Assembly: GCF_021497965.1 (NCBI RefSeq)
Contig: NZ_CP046525.1
Coordinates: forward strand, 1,643,668-1,707,667
DNA from: Streptococcus infantis
GTDB taxonomy: Bacteria > Bacillota > Bacilli > Lactobacillales > Streptococcaceae
Direction of reading: 5' to 3'
Length of the DNA: 64,000 bases
Every line of letters begins with the position of its first letter. Positions within the stretch are counted from its first letter, which is position 1. The position numbers and the translations under genes are program-made. The notes under the pieces were generated by a model. The model made no database searches, was not told the origin of the DNA, and saw only the letters and a program-made list of their open reading frames with translations. Below are positions 26,687 through 37,443 of this stretch, piece by piece.

Positions 26687-28234
26687 TTAATGTCTAAAAT
26701 GTCTTACGCCTGTGAAGACCATGGTCAAGCCATATTTATCAGCCGCTTCGATCGATTCTTGGTCACGGACGGAACCACCTGGTTGGATGATCGCTTTGAT
26801 ACCTGCTTTGGCGATTTCTTCCACGTTATCTGCAAATGGGAAGAAGGCATCTGAAGCAAGGACAGCACCATCAAGGCGGTCTTTAGCTTGGTCAATAGCG
26901 ATGCGGACTGAAGCCACACGGTTAGTTTGACCAGGGCCAACGCCAAGTGTCATGTGGTCATTAGTCACGATGATACCATTTGATTTGACGTACTTGATGG
27001 CTTTCCAAGCAAACTCAAGAGCAGTCGCTTCTGTCTCAGTTGGTTGGCGTTTAGTCACCACTTGCCAGTCAGCTGGGTTTTCTTTGACAACGTCTTGGTT
27101 TTGAACGAGGAGACCACCAACAACACCAGTGTATTCTGCTTCCACTTCACTAGCATCTTGAGCATCAAATGGCAAAGCTAGGATGCGCAAGTTTTTCTTC
27201 TTAGTTGTCAAGATTTCAAGCGCTTCGTCAGAATAGCTTGGCGCAATGATGATTTCAAGGAATACACCGTGCATTTTCTTAGCTGTCGCAGCATCTACTT
27301 CACGGTTGAGAACGACAATACCACCAAAGATAGACACTGGATCAGACTCATAAGCGTAGTCCCAAGCAGTTTCGATATCGTCAGCTTGACCAATCCCACA
27401 TGGGTTCATGTGTTTCAACGCCACAACTGTTGGACGATCTTTGAAGTCACGGATGATACGGATAGCGGCATCAGCGTCACGAATATTGTTGAAGGACAAT
27501 TCTTTACCGTTGAGTTGTTTAGCTGAAGCAATTGAGTAAGCAGTTGGCAAACCCTTTTGGTAGAAGTCTGCATCTTGTTGAGGATTTTCACCGTAACGCA
27601 TTGGTTGCTTAAGGTCGTAAGTCAAAGTAAGTTTTTCAGGTTTTGTTTCACCCACTTGAGCTGTGAAGTATTCTGCGATCAACGCATCATAGGCTGCTGT
27701 GTGGCGGAATACTTTCGCTGCCAACCGTTGGCGAGTTTCGTAGCTTGTTTCACCGTTGGCTGCCAATTCGTCCAAAACCACAGCATAGTCAGCAGGATCT
27801 ACAACAACTGTGACGCTAGCGTGGTTTTTCGCTGCTGAACGAAGCATAGATGGCCCACCAATATCGATATTTTCAACCGCATCCGCGTAAGTCACATCTG
27901 GTTTAAGGATGGTTTCTTTAAATGGGTAAAGGTTGACCACAACAAGGTCGATCAACTCGATATTATTGTCCTTAGCAGCCTCTAGGTGGCTATCGAGATC
28001 ACGACGAGCGAGAAGACCACCATGGATATTTGGGTGGAGGGTCTTGACACGACCATCCATCATCTCTGGGAAACCAGTCACATCATCGATGGCGATAGTA
28101 TCCACCCCAGCATTGTCAAGGGCAACTTTAGTACCACCAGTTGAGATGATATCCCAACCAAGTTTTTTGAGTTCTTGGGCAAATTCAACAATGCCCGCTT
28201 TGTCTGAGACTGAAATAAGTGCTCGTTTAGTCAT
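26687..28234 (-). CDS. purH: Bifunctional AICAR formyltransferase / IMP cyclohydrolase
   Basis: 515 residues. Performs the last two steps to IMP. N-terminal IMP cyclohydrolase (MGS-like) domain with [16 protein letters not shown] and [14 protein letters not shown]-terminal formyltransferase domain with [10 protein letters not shown] (catalytic Lys-His) and [12 protein letters not shown]. Confidence 0.97.
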   Translation of the reverse strand: MTKRALISVSDKAGIVEFAQELKKLGWDIISTGGTKVALDNAGVDTIAIDDVTGFPEMMDGRVKTLHPNIHGGLLARRDLDSHLEAAKDNNIELIDLVVVNLYPFKETILKPDVTYADAVENIDIGGPSMLRSAAKNHASVTVVVDPADYAVVLDELAANGETSYETRQRLAAKVFRHTAAYDALIAEYFTAQVGETKPEKLTLTYDLKQPMRYGENPQQDADFYQKGLPTAYSIASAKQLNGKELSFNNIRDADAAIRIIRDFKDRPTVVALKHMNPCGIGQADDIETAWDYAYESDPVSIFGGIVVLNREVDAATAKKMHGVFLEIIIAPSYSDEALEILTTKKKNLRILALPFDAQDASEVEAEYTGVVGGLLVQNQDVVKENPADWQVVTKRQPTETEATALEFAWKAIKYVKSNGIIVTNDHMTLGVGPGQTNRVASVRIAIDQAKDRLDGAVLASDAFFPFADNVEEIAKAGIKAIIQPGGSVRDQESIEAADKYGLTMVFTGVRHFRH

Positions 28235-28309
28235 TTTCTTTCTTTTCCTTTTTTAAAAAAGTTCTTTCTCTGCTACAGTCGAAAATTTTCTTTCAGCTCT
28301 AGCACTTCC

Positions 28310-28864
28310 TTATTTGCGTGCAACTCCCAAACTATCCAAGACTTCTGGATAGAGCTTGTACTCTGTTTCGTGGATGCGAGTCTCGAAAGTATCAAGGGTA
28401 TCATTCTCTAGACGTGGCACACGGACTTGTTTGATGACCTTACCTGTATCCACACCAGAGTCCACCCAATGAATGGTCACACCGCTCTCAGCAACGCCTG
28501 CATTCCAAGCATCCTCAATGCCATGAGCACCTGGAAATTCAGGGAGATAAGCCGGGTGAATATTGATGATACGACCTTCATAAGCTGCTAACAAGGCTGG
28601 CCCGACGATTTTCATGTAGCCTGCGAGACAAACGAGGTCAATCTGGTGTTCATCCAAGAGTTCGACGATGGCTCCTTCATAGTCTTCCTTGTTTTCAAAC
28701 TCCTTGAGTTCAAAAGCGTAGGATAATACCCCAAGATTCTCTGCACGCTCAAGTACATAGGCATCCCGATGATCTGAAAAGACAAATTCTACTGGAAATT
28801 GTTCTGCAATCACCTGAAAGTTTGAGCCGTTACCAGAGGCAAAAACAGCAAGCCTTTTAGTCAT
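28310..28864 (-). CDS. purN: Phosphoribosylglycinamide formyltransferase
   Basis: 184 residues. Formylates GAR with 10-formyl-THF. RLAVFASGNGSNFQVI at the N terminus and the catalytic segment NIHPAYLPEFPGAHGIEDA with HxxxHWVDSGVDTG. Start overlaps the purM stop by 1 bp. In pneumococcus a vanZ-like gene lies between purN and purH; here the gap is only 75 bp. Confidence 0.97.
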   Translation of the reverse strand: MTKRLAVFASGNGSNFQVIAEQFPVEFVFSDHRDAYVLERAENLGVLSYAFELKEFENKEDYEGAIVELLDEHQIDLVCLAGYMKIVGPALLAAYEGRIINIHPAYLPEFPGAHGIEDAWNAGVAESGVTIHWVDSGVDTGKVIKQVRVPRLENDTLDTFETRIHETEYKLYPEVLDSLGVARK

Positions 28865-29886
28865 TATTTAATCACCACACTTGCATCTGTCTTCTTCACA
28901 ATACGACCGATTTCATAAACTGGTTCGTCAAGAAGTTCTTTGACACGTTCGACATTTTCTGGCTTCACTGCAAGCATGAGACCAATTCCCATGTTGAAGA
29001 TTTCAAACATTTCTTCATGTTTGATTTGGCCATATTTTTCAAGGGCTTTGAAAATTGGAAGAACTGGAACCTTGCTTTCGTCAATTTCAGCAGCCAAGTC
29101 ATCTGAGAACATACGTGGTACATTTTCGATGAAACCACCACCTGTGATGTGGGCAATTCCGTTGACCAATTCTTCTTTGATGAGTGGCAAAGCTGCTTTG
29201 ACGTAGATACGAGTTGGTTCCAAAAGAACGTCTTTAAGTTTCTTCCCTTGCAATTCTGGGAGAACTTCCTCACCTGTGTAATCTGCAAATACACGGCGAA
29301 CAAGTGAGTAACCATTTGAGTGGATACCGCTTGAAGCAAGTCCAAGAATCACATCCCCTTCAGCTACTTTTGAACCGTCAATGATTTGAGATTTTTCTGC
29401 AACACCGACAGCAAACCCAGCCAAATCATAGTCATCTTCACCATACATACCAGGCATTTCAGCTGTTTCGCCACCGATAAGGGCTGCACCAGCCTGCACA
29501 CAACCTTCTGCAACACCAGCAACGACTTGCTCTAATTTAGCTGGTTCATTTTTACCAGTTGCGATATAGTCAAGGAAGTAAAGGGGCTCCGCACCTGCAG
29601 CGATGATATCGTTAACACACATGGCCACACAGTCTTGACCGATCGTATCGTGTTTGTCGTACTTAATAGCAAGCATGAGTTTAGTACCGACACCATCTGT
29701 ACCTGAAATCAAAACAGGCTCTTTGACACCTGTTTTTGAAAGGTCGAACATACCACCGAAGCCACCAAGAGCTCCCATAACACCTGCACGCTCCGTACGT
29801 GCCACGTGTTTTTTGATCCGTTCAACAACTTCATAACCCGCTTCAACATCCACACCAGACTGCGCATAAGCATTTTTATTTGTCAT
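28864..29886 (-). CDS. purM: Phosphoribosylformylglycinamidine cyclo-ligase
   Basis: 340 residues (AIR synthetase). ATP-dependent ring closure of FGAM. Motifs [52 protein letters not shown] and [14 protein letters not shown]. The ATG at 29886 (MTNKNAYAQ) has AGGAATAAACAA upstream; the upstream in-frame ATG has none. Confidence 0.97.
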   Translation of the reverse strand: MTNKNAYAQSGVDVEAGYEVVERIKKHVARTERAGVMGALGGFGGMFDLSKTGVKEPVLISGTDGVGTKLMLAIKYDKHDTIGQDCVAMCVNDIIAAGAEPLYFLDYIATGKNEPAKLEQVVAGVAEGCVQAGAALIGGETAEMPGMYGEDDYDLAGFAVGVAEKSQIIDGSKVAEGDVILGLASSGIHSNGYSLVRRVFADYTGEEVLPELQGKKLKDVLLEPTRIYVKAALPLIKEELVNGIAHITGGGFIENVPRMFSDDLAAEIDESKVPVLPIFKALEKYGQIKHEEMFEIFNMGIGLMLAVKPENVERVKELLDEPVYEIGRIVKKTDASVVIK

Positions 29887-29922
29887 TTGTTTATTCCTTT
29901 TCCTTTCCTTCAATGGGGAATT

Positions 29923-31365
29923 TTATTTGTAAAAACTCGTTTTTTCTTCCAAACTTCTACGATATTCTTCTTCATAGTCATAGAGAGGAGTTGGATATTT
30001 CCCATCAAAGTAAGCCACACAGAGGCCGCCATTTGGTGCATCTGTTTCAATCCCAATAGAGTCAATCAAGCCATCAATCGAAAGATAAGTCAGACTATCC
30101 GCACCAATGATTTGGCAAGTTTCCTCAACGGTATGATTGGCTGCAATCAACTCCTGACGTGTCTGGATATCAATCCCGTAGAAACATGGATAGGCAAGAG
30201 CAGGACTACCAATGGCAACGTGCACTTCTGATGCTCCCGCTTCTTTCAAAAGCTGGACAATGCGACGAGATGTTGTTCCACGTACAATTGAGTCATCAAT
30301 CATGACCACACGTTTGCCTTTAACGACACCAGAAACGGCAGAGAGTTTCATTCGCACTCCTTGTTCCCGCAATTCTTGAGTTGGTTGGATGAAGGTCCGT
30401 TGCGTATATTGGTTCTTGATGAGACCCATTTCATTTGGCAAACCTGATTCTTCCGCAAATCCCATCGCTGCGCTGAGTGAGGAATTTGGTACCCCAACTA
30501 CGATATCGGCTTCATGCTTAAACTCACGTGCCAATTGAGCTCCCATTCTCTTACGAGCCGTATGGACATTAACACCATGGATGTTGGAGTCAGGACGGGC
30601 AAAGTAGATATACTCCATGGAACAGATCGCCAACTGAGTATCGTTTGTATAGCTGTCATACTGGATGCCATTATCATCAATAATAACAATCTCGCCTGGT
30701 TTCACGTCGCGAATCCACTCAGCACCGATTACTTCAAAGGCACAAGTTTCAGAAGAAACGACAACTGCTCCATTCGCCATTTTCCCGATTGACAGAGGAC
30801 GAAAACCATTTGGATCAAGCGCTGCAATTAACTTATCTTCAAACATCAAGAGATAAGCGAAACCACCTTTGACTTGACTGAGCGCTTCCTTGATTTTACC
30901 CATCAAGTTTGGATTGTGGCTACGGCGAATCAAGTGAGCCAAGATTTCTGAATCAGAAGTCGAGCTAAAGATTGCCCCTCTTTGTTCCAATTCTTGCTTG
31001 AGCGATTCTGCATTGGTCAGATTCCCGTTATGAGCCAAACCAAACTGCATATCGTGAAAGCGAAAGAGGAAAGGTTGGATATTGTCTACAGAAGCTTCTC
31101 CCGCAGTCGCATAACGCACGTGTCCAATCGCTCCAGTTCCTGTCAATTTATCCAAATTAGCAGGATTTTTGAAGACTTCTGATAAAAGCCCCATATCACG
31201 ATGACGCTTCAATTGTCCATGGTCATTGGAGAGGATCCCTGCCCCCTCCTGGCCACGGTGCTGAAGACTATGGAGTCCAAAGTAGGTCAATTTGGCAGCG
31301 TCTGGGTGGCCCCAGATACCAAAAACACCACATTCTTCATTAAGAGATTTTACTTCGTATGTCAT
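29923..31365 (-). CDS. purF: Amidophosphoribosyltransferase
   Basis: 480 residues; first committed step of purine synthesis (PRPP + glutamine to phosphoribosylamine). An 11-residue propeptide precedes the N-terminal nucleophile Cys12 (NEECGVFG). The C-terminal phosphoribosyltransferase domain carries VVMIDDSIVRGTTSRRIV, the PRPP loop. Spaced 12 bp from purL. Confidence 0.97.
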   Translation of the reverse strand: MTYEVKSLNEECGVFGIWGHPDAAKLTYFGLHSLQHRGQEGAGILSNDHGQLKRHRDMGLLSEVFKNPANLDKLTGTGAIGHVRYATAGEASVDNIQPFLFRFHDMQFGLAHNGNLTNAESLKQELEQRGAIFSSTSDSEILAHLIRRSHNPNLMGKIKEALSQVKGGFAYLLMFEDKLIAALDPNGFRPLSIGKMANGAVVVSSETCAFEVIGAEWIRDVKPGEIVIIDDNGIQYDSYTNDTQLAICSMEYIYFARPDSNIHGVNVHTARKRMGAQLAREFKHEADIVVGVPNSSLSAAMGFAEESGLPNEMGLIKNQYTQRTFIQPTQELREQGVRMKLSAVSGVVKGKRVVMIDDSIVRGTTSRRIVQLLKEAGASEVHVAIGSPALAYPCFYGIDIQTRQELIAANHTVEETCQIIGADSLTYLSIDGLIDSIGIETDAPNGGLCVAYFDGKYPTPLYDYEEEYRRSLEEKTSFYK

Positions 31366-31377
31366 TTTTTATACCTT

Positions 31378-34300
31378 TTATTTTCCAGTAAAGTATTTCA
31401 CAGCTGATGCAAAGAGATGCTGGTCTTTATTTCCTGGAATATTTTGGAAGAGACCGTCTTCGAAACGTTCTGAGTGACCCATCTTACCAATAATTTGACC
31501 GTTCTTACTTGTGATACCTTCGATCGCATTAACAGAACCATTTGGATTGTATTTAGAATCCATGCTTGGTTTACCATCAAAGTCAACGTATTGGGTAAAG
31601 ATTTGACCATTGTCACGAAGCTCTGCAAATTCCTCAGCTGTCACGACAAATTTACCTTCACCGTGTGATACTGGGATAGCATGGATGTCACCAACTTCTA
31701 CTCCCGCAAGCCATGGTGAGTTCGTGTTGGCAATACGTGTTTCCACCATCTTAGCCACGTGTTGGTTAGCATCATTGTAAAAGAGGGTTGGACTCGTGCT
31801 ACTTGCATCTTCAAAGTTACCATATGGAAGAAGACCAGATTTAACAAGGGCTTGGAATCCGTTACAGATACCGATAATCAAACCACCACCTTCGATGAAG
31901 CTATCGATAGCTGCACGTACTTTTTCATTGAGCAAGATGTTAACGATAAATTTAGCTGATCCATCTGGTTCATCCGCTGCTGAGAAACCACCTGCAAAGA
32001 AGATAATGTTAGCTTTTTCGATATTGTCAACCATAGTGTCAACAGACTTGACAATAGCTTCTTCATTAAGTGTTACAAATGGTACCAAGTTGACTTTGGC
32101 ACCTTCTTTTTCAAAGGCCTTAGCTGAATCGTACTCAGAGTTAGTACCTGGGAATACTGGGATGTAAACCACAGGTTTCTCAACTGTTTCTTTAGCTTTG
32201 ATCACAGCATCTGATGCCACAGCAGGTACTTCTTCCAACTCAGTTGCTTGTGCAAATTCCGTTGGGTAAACCTCTTCCAATTTACCTTGGAAGGCACTGT
32301 CAAGTTTGTGTCCATCAAGCGTTACACCATTGACAGTAAGTGTAAAGTCAGCTGCTGTTTGTCCAATCTTGGCAATACCTGCAATTTCTTCAGGCGATGT
32401 AAAGACGAATCCACCCAATTGAGCTGTCAAGGCAGTCTCAAGATTTTCAAGGGTTACAGTGGCACCAATATGGTTACCAAATGTTGCAAGGGCAAGAGCT
32501 TCAACCACACCACCATATTTGACAGCCGATGTCGCTGTCACTTTGTGGGTTGCTTGGATAGCTTCAAACTTAGCAAAGTTAGACTTGATAAGATCGAAGT
32601 CAATTTCTTGTGCCAAAGCTTGACCAGGAATGTAATAAATATTTTCACCCGTAGCTTTGAATTCTGGAGAAAGAACCTTACGGCTATCTGCAGTTGTGAC
32701 ACCAAAAGCAACCAAGGTTGGTGGTACTGTCAATTCTTCAAAGGTACCAGACATAGAGTCTTTCCCACCGATAGATGGCAAACCAAGTTGAATCTGAGCT
32801 TCGATTGATCCAAGGAGAGCTGCTACTGGTTGACCAAAACGCTCTGCTTGTTTATCCATACGCTCGAAGTATTCTTGATAAGAGAAACGAGCCTTAGACC
32901 AGTTTGCACCAGCAGCAACCAAACGGGCTGTTGCTTCAATCACCGCATAGGCAGCACCATGATATGGAGACCATTCTGCCACATAAGGGTTGAATCCTTG
33001 CGCCATGACAGAAGCAGTTGTTGTCACGCCATGTTGGACTGGCAATTTCTGTACAGAAGCTTCCGTTGGTGTGATTTGGTAGCGACCACCGAGTGGGTGA
33101 TTAACTGTTGAACGACCAACTGAGCTATCAAAGATGGTTTGTAAACCTTTTTGACTGGCATGGTTAAGGTCAGCCAAGACTTCAAGAGTATCAGCTTCAA
33201 GGGTTTCAGCAGATGTTTGACGTTCTTCTGGAAGCTTGACATCCTTGTCAACCACCTTAGCATCTACAACCACACGTACACCGTTTGTATCAAGGAAACG
33301 ACGTTCCAAATCAACGATTGTTTCACCATTCCAGTGCATGACAAGATTTGGTTTTTCAGTCACTGTCGCAACGACAACAGCATCAATATTTTCTTTATTA
33401 CATGCTGCAATGAAGGTATCTACATTTTCTGGACGAACCACTACAGCCATACGTTCCTGAGATTCAGAGATGGCAATTTCTGTACCGTTCAAACCTTGGT
33501 ATTTCAATGGCACTTTGTCTAGATCAATTTCAAGACCATCTGCCAATTCACCAATAGCCACACATACACCACCAGCACCAAAGTCATTTGATTTCTTGAT
33601 AAGACGTGTCACATCCCCATTACGGAAAAGACGTTGAATCTTACGTTCTTCGATGGCATTCCCTTTTTGAACTTCAGCACCAGCTGTTTCAACAGATTCA
33701 ACCGTTTGAACTTTAGAAGAACCTGTCGCACCACCGACACCGTCACGTCCAGTCTTACCACCAAGCAAGATAATCACATCACCTGCTTCAGGTTTTTCAC
33801 GGACAACATTTTCTTTAGGAGCCGCACCGACAACTGCACCTAGCTCCATACGCTTAGCAACGAAACCTGGGTGGAAGTATTCACGAACATAAGTTGTTGC
33901 CAAACCAATTTGGTTACCGTATGAAGAATAACCGTGTGCCGCTGTTTTAGAAATCACTTGTTGTGGCAATTTACCAGCACGAGTTTCAGCAATTGGTGTT
34001 GTAATATCACCAGCACCTGAGATACGCATAGCTTGGTAAACGTATGAACGACCTGACAATGGGTCACGAATGGCACCACCGATACAAGTAGCCGCTCCAC
34101 CAAATGGTTCGATTTCAGTTGGGTGGTTGTGGGTTTCGTTCTTGAACATGAGAAGCCATGGTTCTTTCACACCATTGACATCCACTTCAATTTCAACTGA
34201 GCAAGCATTGATTTCATCAGACACTTCCATGTCATCCAAACGACCATTGGCACGCTCATAACGGCCAAAGATAGTCGCCATATCCATCAAGGTTTGAGGT

Positions 34301-35103
34301 TTTTCTGTACGTTCCAACTCATCACGCATGGCAATATACTTGTCGTAAGTCACTTGCAATTGTTTTTCAAATTTAGAAGCTGAGAAATCGATGGTTTTCA
34401 ACTCAGTCTCGAATGTAGTATGACGGCAGTGGTCAGACCAGTAAGTATCCAAAACCTTAAGCTCAGTCTCAGTTGGCACACGTCCAATAGATTTGAAGTA
34501 ATCTTGAATGAAGAGAAGGTCATCCACTTCCATTGCCAATCCTTGATCAGCTTTATACTGTGCAAAATCTTCTGCCGTATAAGTTTCAAAGAAATCCAAG
34601 CTTGGAATGGTCTTGTCAGACTCAGAGAAATCCTGTTTAGCAATACCAAGAGTGATATCTTTGAAACGAGAATCCACTGGGTTCAAAAGGTAGTTTTTGA
34701 CAGCCGCCAACTCATTCGCATCAATATCCTTGTTAACCAAGTACAATTGTGCTGTGTTCACTGTTACATCATTTGAACTCCCAAGCAACAGCAAAGCTTC
34801 TTGCGAAGATGCTGCACGTTGGTCAAATTGTCCAGGCAAACTTTCGATAGCAAAGAAAGCATACTTCTCAAGATCGGCCTTAACCGCAGCCTCGTCCAAA
34901 ACAGTATCAGTCACTTGCTCAGAGAAGATATGTTTTTCCGCACGCGCAAACAAGTCCTCTGCCAAACCAAAAACATCGTAAACCTGAACAATACGAAGAT
35001 CCTTCAACGTTTTCAACTGAAGATTATGCTGCAATTCTTTTACTAAAGAGTCAGATTTTACACGAAAATCAGCTTTTTTCTCAACGAAAATACGTTTATC
35101 CAT
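31378..35103 (-). CDS. purL: Phosphoribosylformylglycinamidine synthase, long single-chain type
   Basis: 1241 residues, the fused PurLQ form. N-terminal PurS-like region, two AIR-synthase-type ATP domains (SDHCRHTTFETEL near residue 225, FKNETHNHPTEIEPFGGAATCIGG, later GGKDSMSGTFEELTVP), and a C-terminal glutamine amidotransferase with the nucleophile elbow GICNGFQALVKSG and the later His-Glu pair (SHGEGKF). The ATG at 35103 (MDKRIFVEKK) follows GGAAATAAA; an in-frame upstream ATG is unlikely. 63 bp after purC. Confidence 0.97.
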   Translation of the reverse strand: MDKRIFVEKKADFRVKSDSLVKELQHNLQLKTLKDLRIVQVYDVFGLAEDLFARAEKHIFSEQVTDTVLDEAAVKADLEKYAFFAIESLPGQFDQRAASSQEALLLLGSSNDVTVNTAQLYLVNKDIDANELAAVKNYLLNPVDSRFKDITLGIAKQDFSESDKTIPSLDFFETYTAEDFAQYKADQGLAMEVDDLLFIQDYFKSIGRVPTETELKVLDTYWSDHCRHTTFETELKTIDFSASKFEKQLQVTYDKYIAMRDELERTEKPQTLMDMATIFGRYERANGRLDDMEVSDEINACSVEIEVDVNGVKEPWLLMFKNETHNHPTEIEPFGGAATCIGGAIRDPLSGRSYVYQAMRISGAGDITTPIAETRAGKLPQQVISKTAAHGYSSYGNQIGLATTYVREYFHPGFVAKRMELGAVVGAAPKENVVREKPEAGDVIILLGGKTGRDGVGGATGSSKVQTVESVETAGAEVQKGNAIEERKIQRLFRNGDVTRLIKKSNDFGAGGVCVAIGELADGLEIDLDKVPLKYQGLNGTEIAISESQERMAVVVRPENVDTFIAACNKENIDAVVVATVTEKPNLVMHWNGETIVDLERRFLDTNGVRVVVDAKVVDKDVKLPEERQTSAETLEADTLEVLADLNHASQKGLQTIFDSSVGRSTVNHPLGGRYQITPTEASVQKLPVQHGVTTTASVMAQGFNPYVAEWSPYHGAAYAVIEATARLVAAGANWSKARFSYQEYFERMDKQAERFGQPVAALLGSIEAQIQLGLPSIGGKDSMSGTFEELTVPPTLVAFGVTTADSRKVLSPEFKATGENIYYIPGQALAQEIDFDLIKSNFAKFEAIQATHKVTATSAVKYGGVVEALALATFGNHIGATVTLENLETALTAQLGGFVFTSPEEIAGIAKIGQTAADFTLTVNGVTLDGHKLDSAFQGKLEEVYPTEFAQATELEEVPAVASDAVIKAKETVEKPVVYIPVFPGTNSEYDSAKAFEKEGAKVNLVPFVTLNEEAIVKSVDTMVDNIEKANIIFFAGGFSAADEPDGSAKFIVNILLNEKVRAAIDSFIEGGGLIIGICNGFQALVKSGLLPYGNFEDASSTSPTLFYNDANQHVAKMVETRIANTNSPWLAGVEVGDIHAIPVSHGEGKFVVTAEEFAELRDNGQIFTQYVDFDGKPSMDSKYNPNGSVNAIEGITSKNGQIIGKMGHSERFEDGLFQNIPGNKDQHLFASAVKYFTGK

Positions 35104-35166
35104 TTTATTTCCTTTATTTCTATTCAAATAGGTTATCGAAGACGAAGGTTTTCCGTTTCAATCAAG

Positions 35167-35874
35167 TTACTTCAAGCCCTGCAATTTCTCCAACACAACC
35201 TGATATACATCCGTTAAACTGCCCAAATCTCTACGGAAAACATCCTTATCCATATGGTGCCCTTCAGCATCCCAGAGGCGGCAGTTATCTGGTGAGAATT
35301 CATCTGCCAAGATAATCTTGCCATCCTTATCAAAACCAAATTCCAATTTGAAGTCAATCAAACGAAGACCAATTTGTGCAAACCAATCTTTCAACAATTC
35401 ATTGATGCGACGTGTTTCTTCCTTGATATAGGAAATTTGCTCATCATTGGCAATATCCAAGAACTTGACATGCTCATCATTGATAAATGGGTCATCCAAA
35501 TCATCGTTCTTGTAGTAAAATTCAACGATTGGAATTTTCAAGTCCAAACCTTCTTCAACGCCAAAACGTTTAGAGAAAGAACCCGCAGTCACATTACGAA
35601 GAACCACCTCCAAAGGAATAATTTTTACTTTCTTGTTGAGTTGTTCTGTGTCAGAAATACGTTCGATAAAGTGAGTAGCTACACCAGCAGCATTCAATTT
35701 TTCAAAAATAAGAGACGAAATCTGATTATTCAGCACACCTTTACCTTTAATAGTCTCTTTGCGAGCTCCATTCAGCATGGTGGCCTGGTCCTTGTAGACC
35801 GACTTAATCACATTTTCGTCTTCTGTAGTATAGATATCTTTAGCTTTTCCCGTATAAATAAGTTTACTGGACAT
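35167..35874 (-). CDS. purC: SAICAR synthase
   Basis: 235 residues. Joins CAIR and aspartate using [21 protein letters not shown] at the N terminus, LPLEVVLRN-type motif ([16 protein letters not shown]), and [14 protein letters not shown]. First gene of the purine operon with its own promoter. Confidence 0.97.
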   Translation of the reverse strand: MSSKLIYTGKAKDIYTTEDENVIKSVYKDQATMLNGARKETIKGKGVLNNQISSLIFEKLNAAGVATHFIERISDTEQLNKKVKIIPLEVVLRNVTAGSFSKRFGVEEGLDLKIPIVEFYYKNDDLDDPFINDEHVKFLDIANDEQISYIKEETRRINELLKDWFAQIGLRLIDFKLEFGFDKDGKIILADEFSPDNCRLWDAEGHHMDKDVFRRDLGSLTDVYQVVLEKLQGLK

Positions 35875-35906
35875 TTTCTTGTTCGCCTTTCGTATTACTT
35901 TACATC

Positions 35907-35935
35907 ATTCTAACATAACAAATACTAAAAATCAA
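35907..35935 (-). promoter_or_regulatory. Promoter of the purine operon
   Basis: Minus strand TTGATT (35930-35935), 17 bp, TGTTAGAAT with TAGAAT at 35907-35912, 33 bp before the purC ATG. Confidence 0.75.
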
Positions 35936-35940
35936 ATATT

Positions 35941-35953
35941 TCACGAACTATAT
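35941..35953. promoter_or_regulatory. Candidate PurR box
   Basis: CACGAACTATA just upstream of the -35 resembles the lactic-acid-bacteria PurBox (AWWWCCGAACWWT) at 10 of 13 positions, containing CGAAC. Only one copy is seen, so the call is tentative. Confidence 0.4.
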
Positions 35954-35979
35954 TTGATACCATATTTGAAAAAGTACAG

Positions 35980-36012
35980 AAAAATCGCAAACGATTTTTC
36001 ATTTGCGATTTT
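35980..36012. promoter_or_regulatory. Two mutually exclusive hairpins upstream of purC
   Basis: AAAAATCG-CAAA-CGATTTTT (35980-35999) and AAAATCGCAAA-10 nt-TTTGCGATTTT (35981-36012) use the same left arm. From 36013 to 36244 the sequence is AT-rich and nothing further was recognised. Confidence 0.5.
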
Positions 36013-36244
36013 CTAATATTGATTTGAGTTAAAATGAGAACTTTATTCTTGTTTCAAAAAAACAAAATATGTATTCAAAATCACAACGTGGATATCAAGA
36101 AAATATTTTAACCTATTTTTCAATCCACTGCTTAATTCTTATAATTTCTTTTCGGTAGCGTATGTCAATCTCACCATTACTCACTATTAAAATCTAAATT
36201 GAAACAAATTACTACTAATCAATTTATCTTAATCAATTAAGGAA

Positions 36245-36302
36245 AAAATAAAAATTGCACTCTAAACGTTAGATATAAAAATCTAATACTTAGAGTGCAA
36301 TT
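36245..36302 (-). terminator. Terminator after tsf
   Basis: Long, slightly interrupted stem (AATTGCACTCTAA / TTAGAGTGCAATT plus an inner TTAGAT/ATCTAA) followed by TTTTTATTTTTT on the minus strand. Confidence 0.88.
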
Positions 36303-36323
36303 CATTTACTTTGTTTTTAATTT

Positions 36324-37364
36324 TTAGTTATTCAAAGCTGCTGCCATTGTAGCTGCAACTTCTGCTTCAAAGTCATTTGCAGCTTTTTCGATACCTTCAC
36401 CAACTTCAAAGCGAGCAAACTCAACTACTGTAGCGTTAACTGATTCAAGGTATGCTTCAACTGTCTTGCTGTCATCCATGATGTAAACTTGTGCAAGAAG
36501 TGTGTAAGCTTGGTCAACTTTAGTGTTGTCAAGCATGAAACGATCCATTTTACCAGGAATGATTTTATCCCAGATTTTTTCTGGTTTACCTTCTGCAGCC
36601 AATTCAGCTTTAATATCTTCTTCAGCTTGAGCGATGACTTCATCAGTCAATTGAGCTTTAGAACCATATTTAAGGTGTGGAAGAGCTGGTTTACCAACCA
36701 TTGCACGGCTTTCGTTATCTTGATCGATAACGTGGTTCAATTGTGCTAACTCATCTTTAACAAATTGCTCATCCAATTCTTTGTATGAAAGAACTGTTGG
36801 TTTCATTGCAGCGATGTGCATTGAGATTTGTTTAGCAAGCGCTTCGTCTCCACCTTCGATTACAGAGATAACACCGATACGTCCACCATTGTGTTGGTAT
36901 GCTCCGAAGTGTTGTGCATCTGTTTTTTCAAGCAAAGCAAAACGACGGAATGAGATTTTTTCACCGATTGTAGCTGTTGCAGATACATATGCAGCTTCAA
37001 GAGTTTCTCCTGAAGGCATTGTCAAAGCAAGTGCTTCTTCGTTGTTAGCTGGTTTACCTTCAGCGATTACTTTAGCTGTAGCATTTACCAACTCAACGAA
37101 TTGAGCGTTTTTCGCAACGAAGTCAGTTTCAGCATTTACTTCAACTACTGCTGCAACGTTACCGTTAACAAATACACCAGTCAAACCTTCTGCAGCAACA
37201 CGGTCTGCTTTTTTAGCTGCCTTAGCCATACCTTTTTCGCGGAGCAATTCGATCGCTTTTTCGATATCACCTTCAACTTCAACCAATGCTTTCTTAGCGT
37301 CCATAACACCAGCACCAGATTTTTCACGCAACTCTTTTACAAGTTTAGCTGTAATTTCTGCCAT
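36324..37364 (-). CDS. tsf: Translation elongation factor Ts
   Basis: 346 residues. Exchanges GDP for GTP on EF-Tu. N-terminal UBA-like part [22 protein letters not shown], then the EF-Ts core ([16 protein letters not shown]). Long form with the extra streptococcal C-terminal segment. Co-transcribed with rpsB through a hairpin. Confidence 0.97.
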   Translation of the reverse strand: MAEITAKLVKELREKSGAGVMDAKKALVEVEGDIEKAIELLREKGMAKAAKKADRVAAEGLTGVFVNGNVAAVVEVNAETDFVAKNAQFVELVNATAKVIAEGKPANNEEALALTMPSGETLEAAYVSATATIGEKISFRRFALLEKTDAQHFGAYQHNGGRIGVISVIEGGDEALAKQISMHIAAMKPTVLSYKELDEQFVKDELAQLNHVIDQDNESRAMVGKPALPHLKYGSKAQLTDEVIAQAEEDIKAELAAEGKPEKIWDKIIPGKMDRFMLDNTKVDQAYTLLAQVYIMDDSKTVEAYLESVNATVVEFARFEVGEGIEKAANDFEAEVAATMAAALNN

Positions 37365-37392
37365 TTTGATTCTCCTATATTTTTTTAAAAAT

Positions 37393-37421
37393 AGGAGAGC
37401 TGGGCTAAGCCCCGCCCTCCT
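37393..37421 (-). terminator. Attenuator-like hairpin between rpsB and tsf
   Basis: AGGAG-GC-GGGCT / AGCCC-GC-CTCCT stem with a tiny loop, followed by ATTTTTAAAAAAA. It probably reduces tsf relative to rpsB transcripts. Confidence 0.6.
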
Positions 37422-37443
37422 AGGTAATAATTACTTATTTGAA

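Noticed and set aside
35875-36244. Riboswitch upstream of purC
   Set aside because: No purine-riboswitch core was recognised; only AT-rich sequence and two overlapping hairpins.
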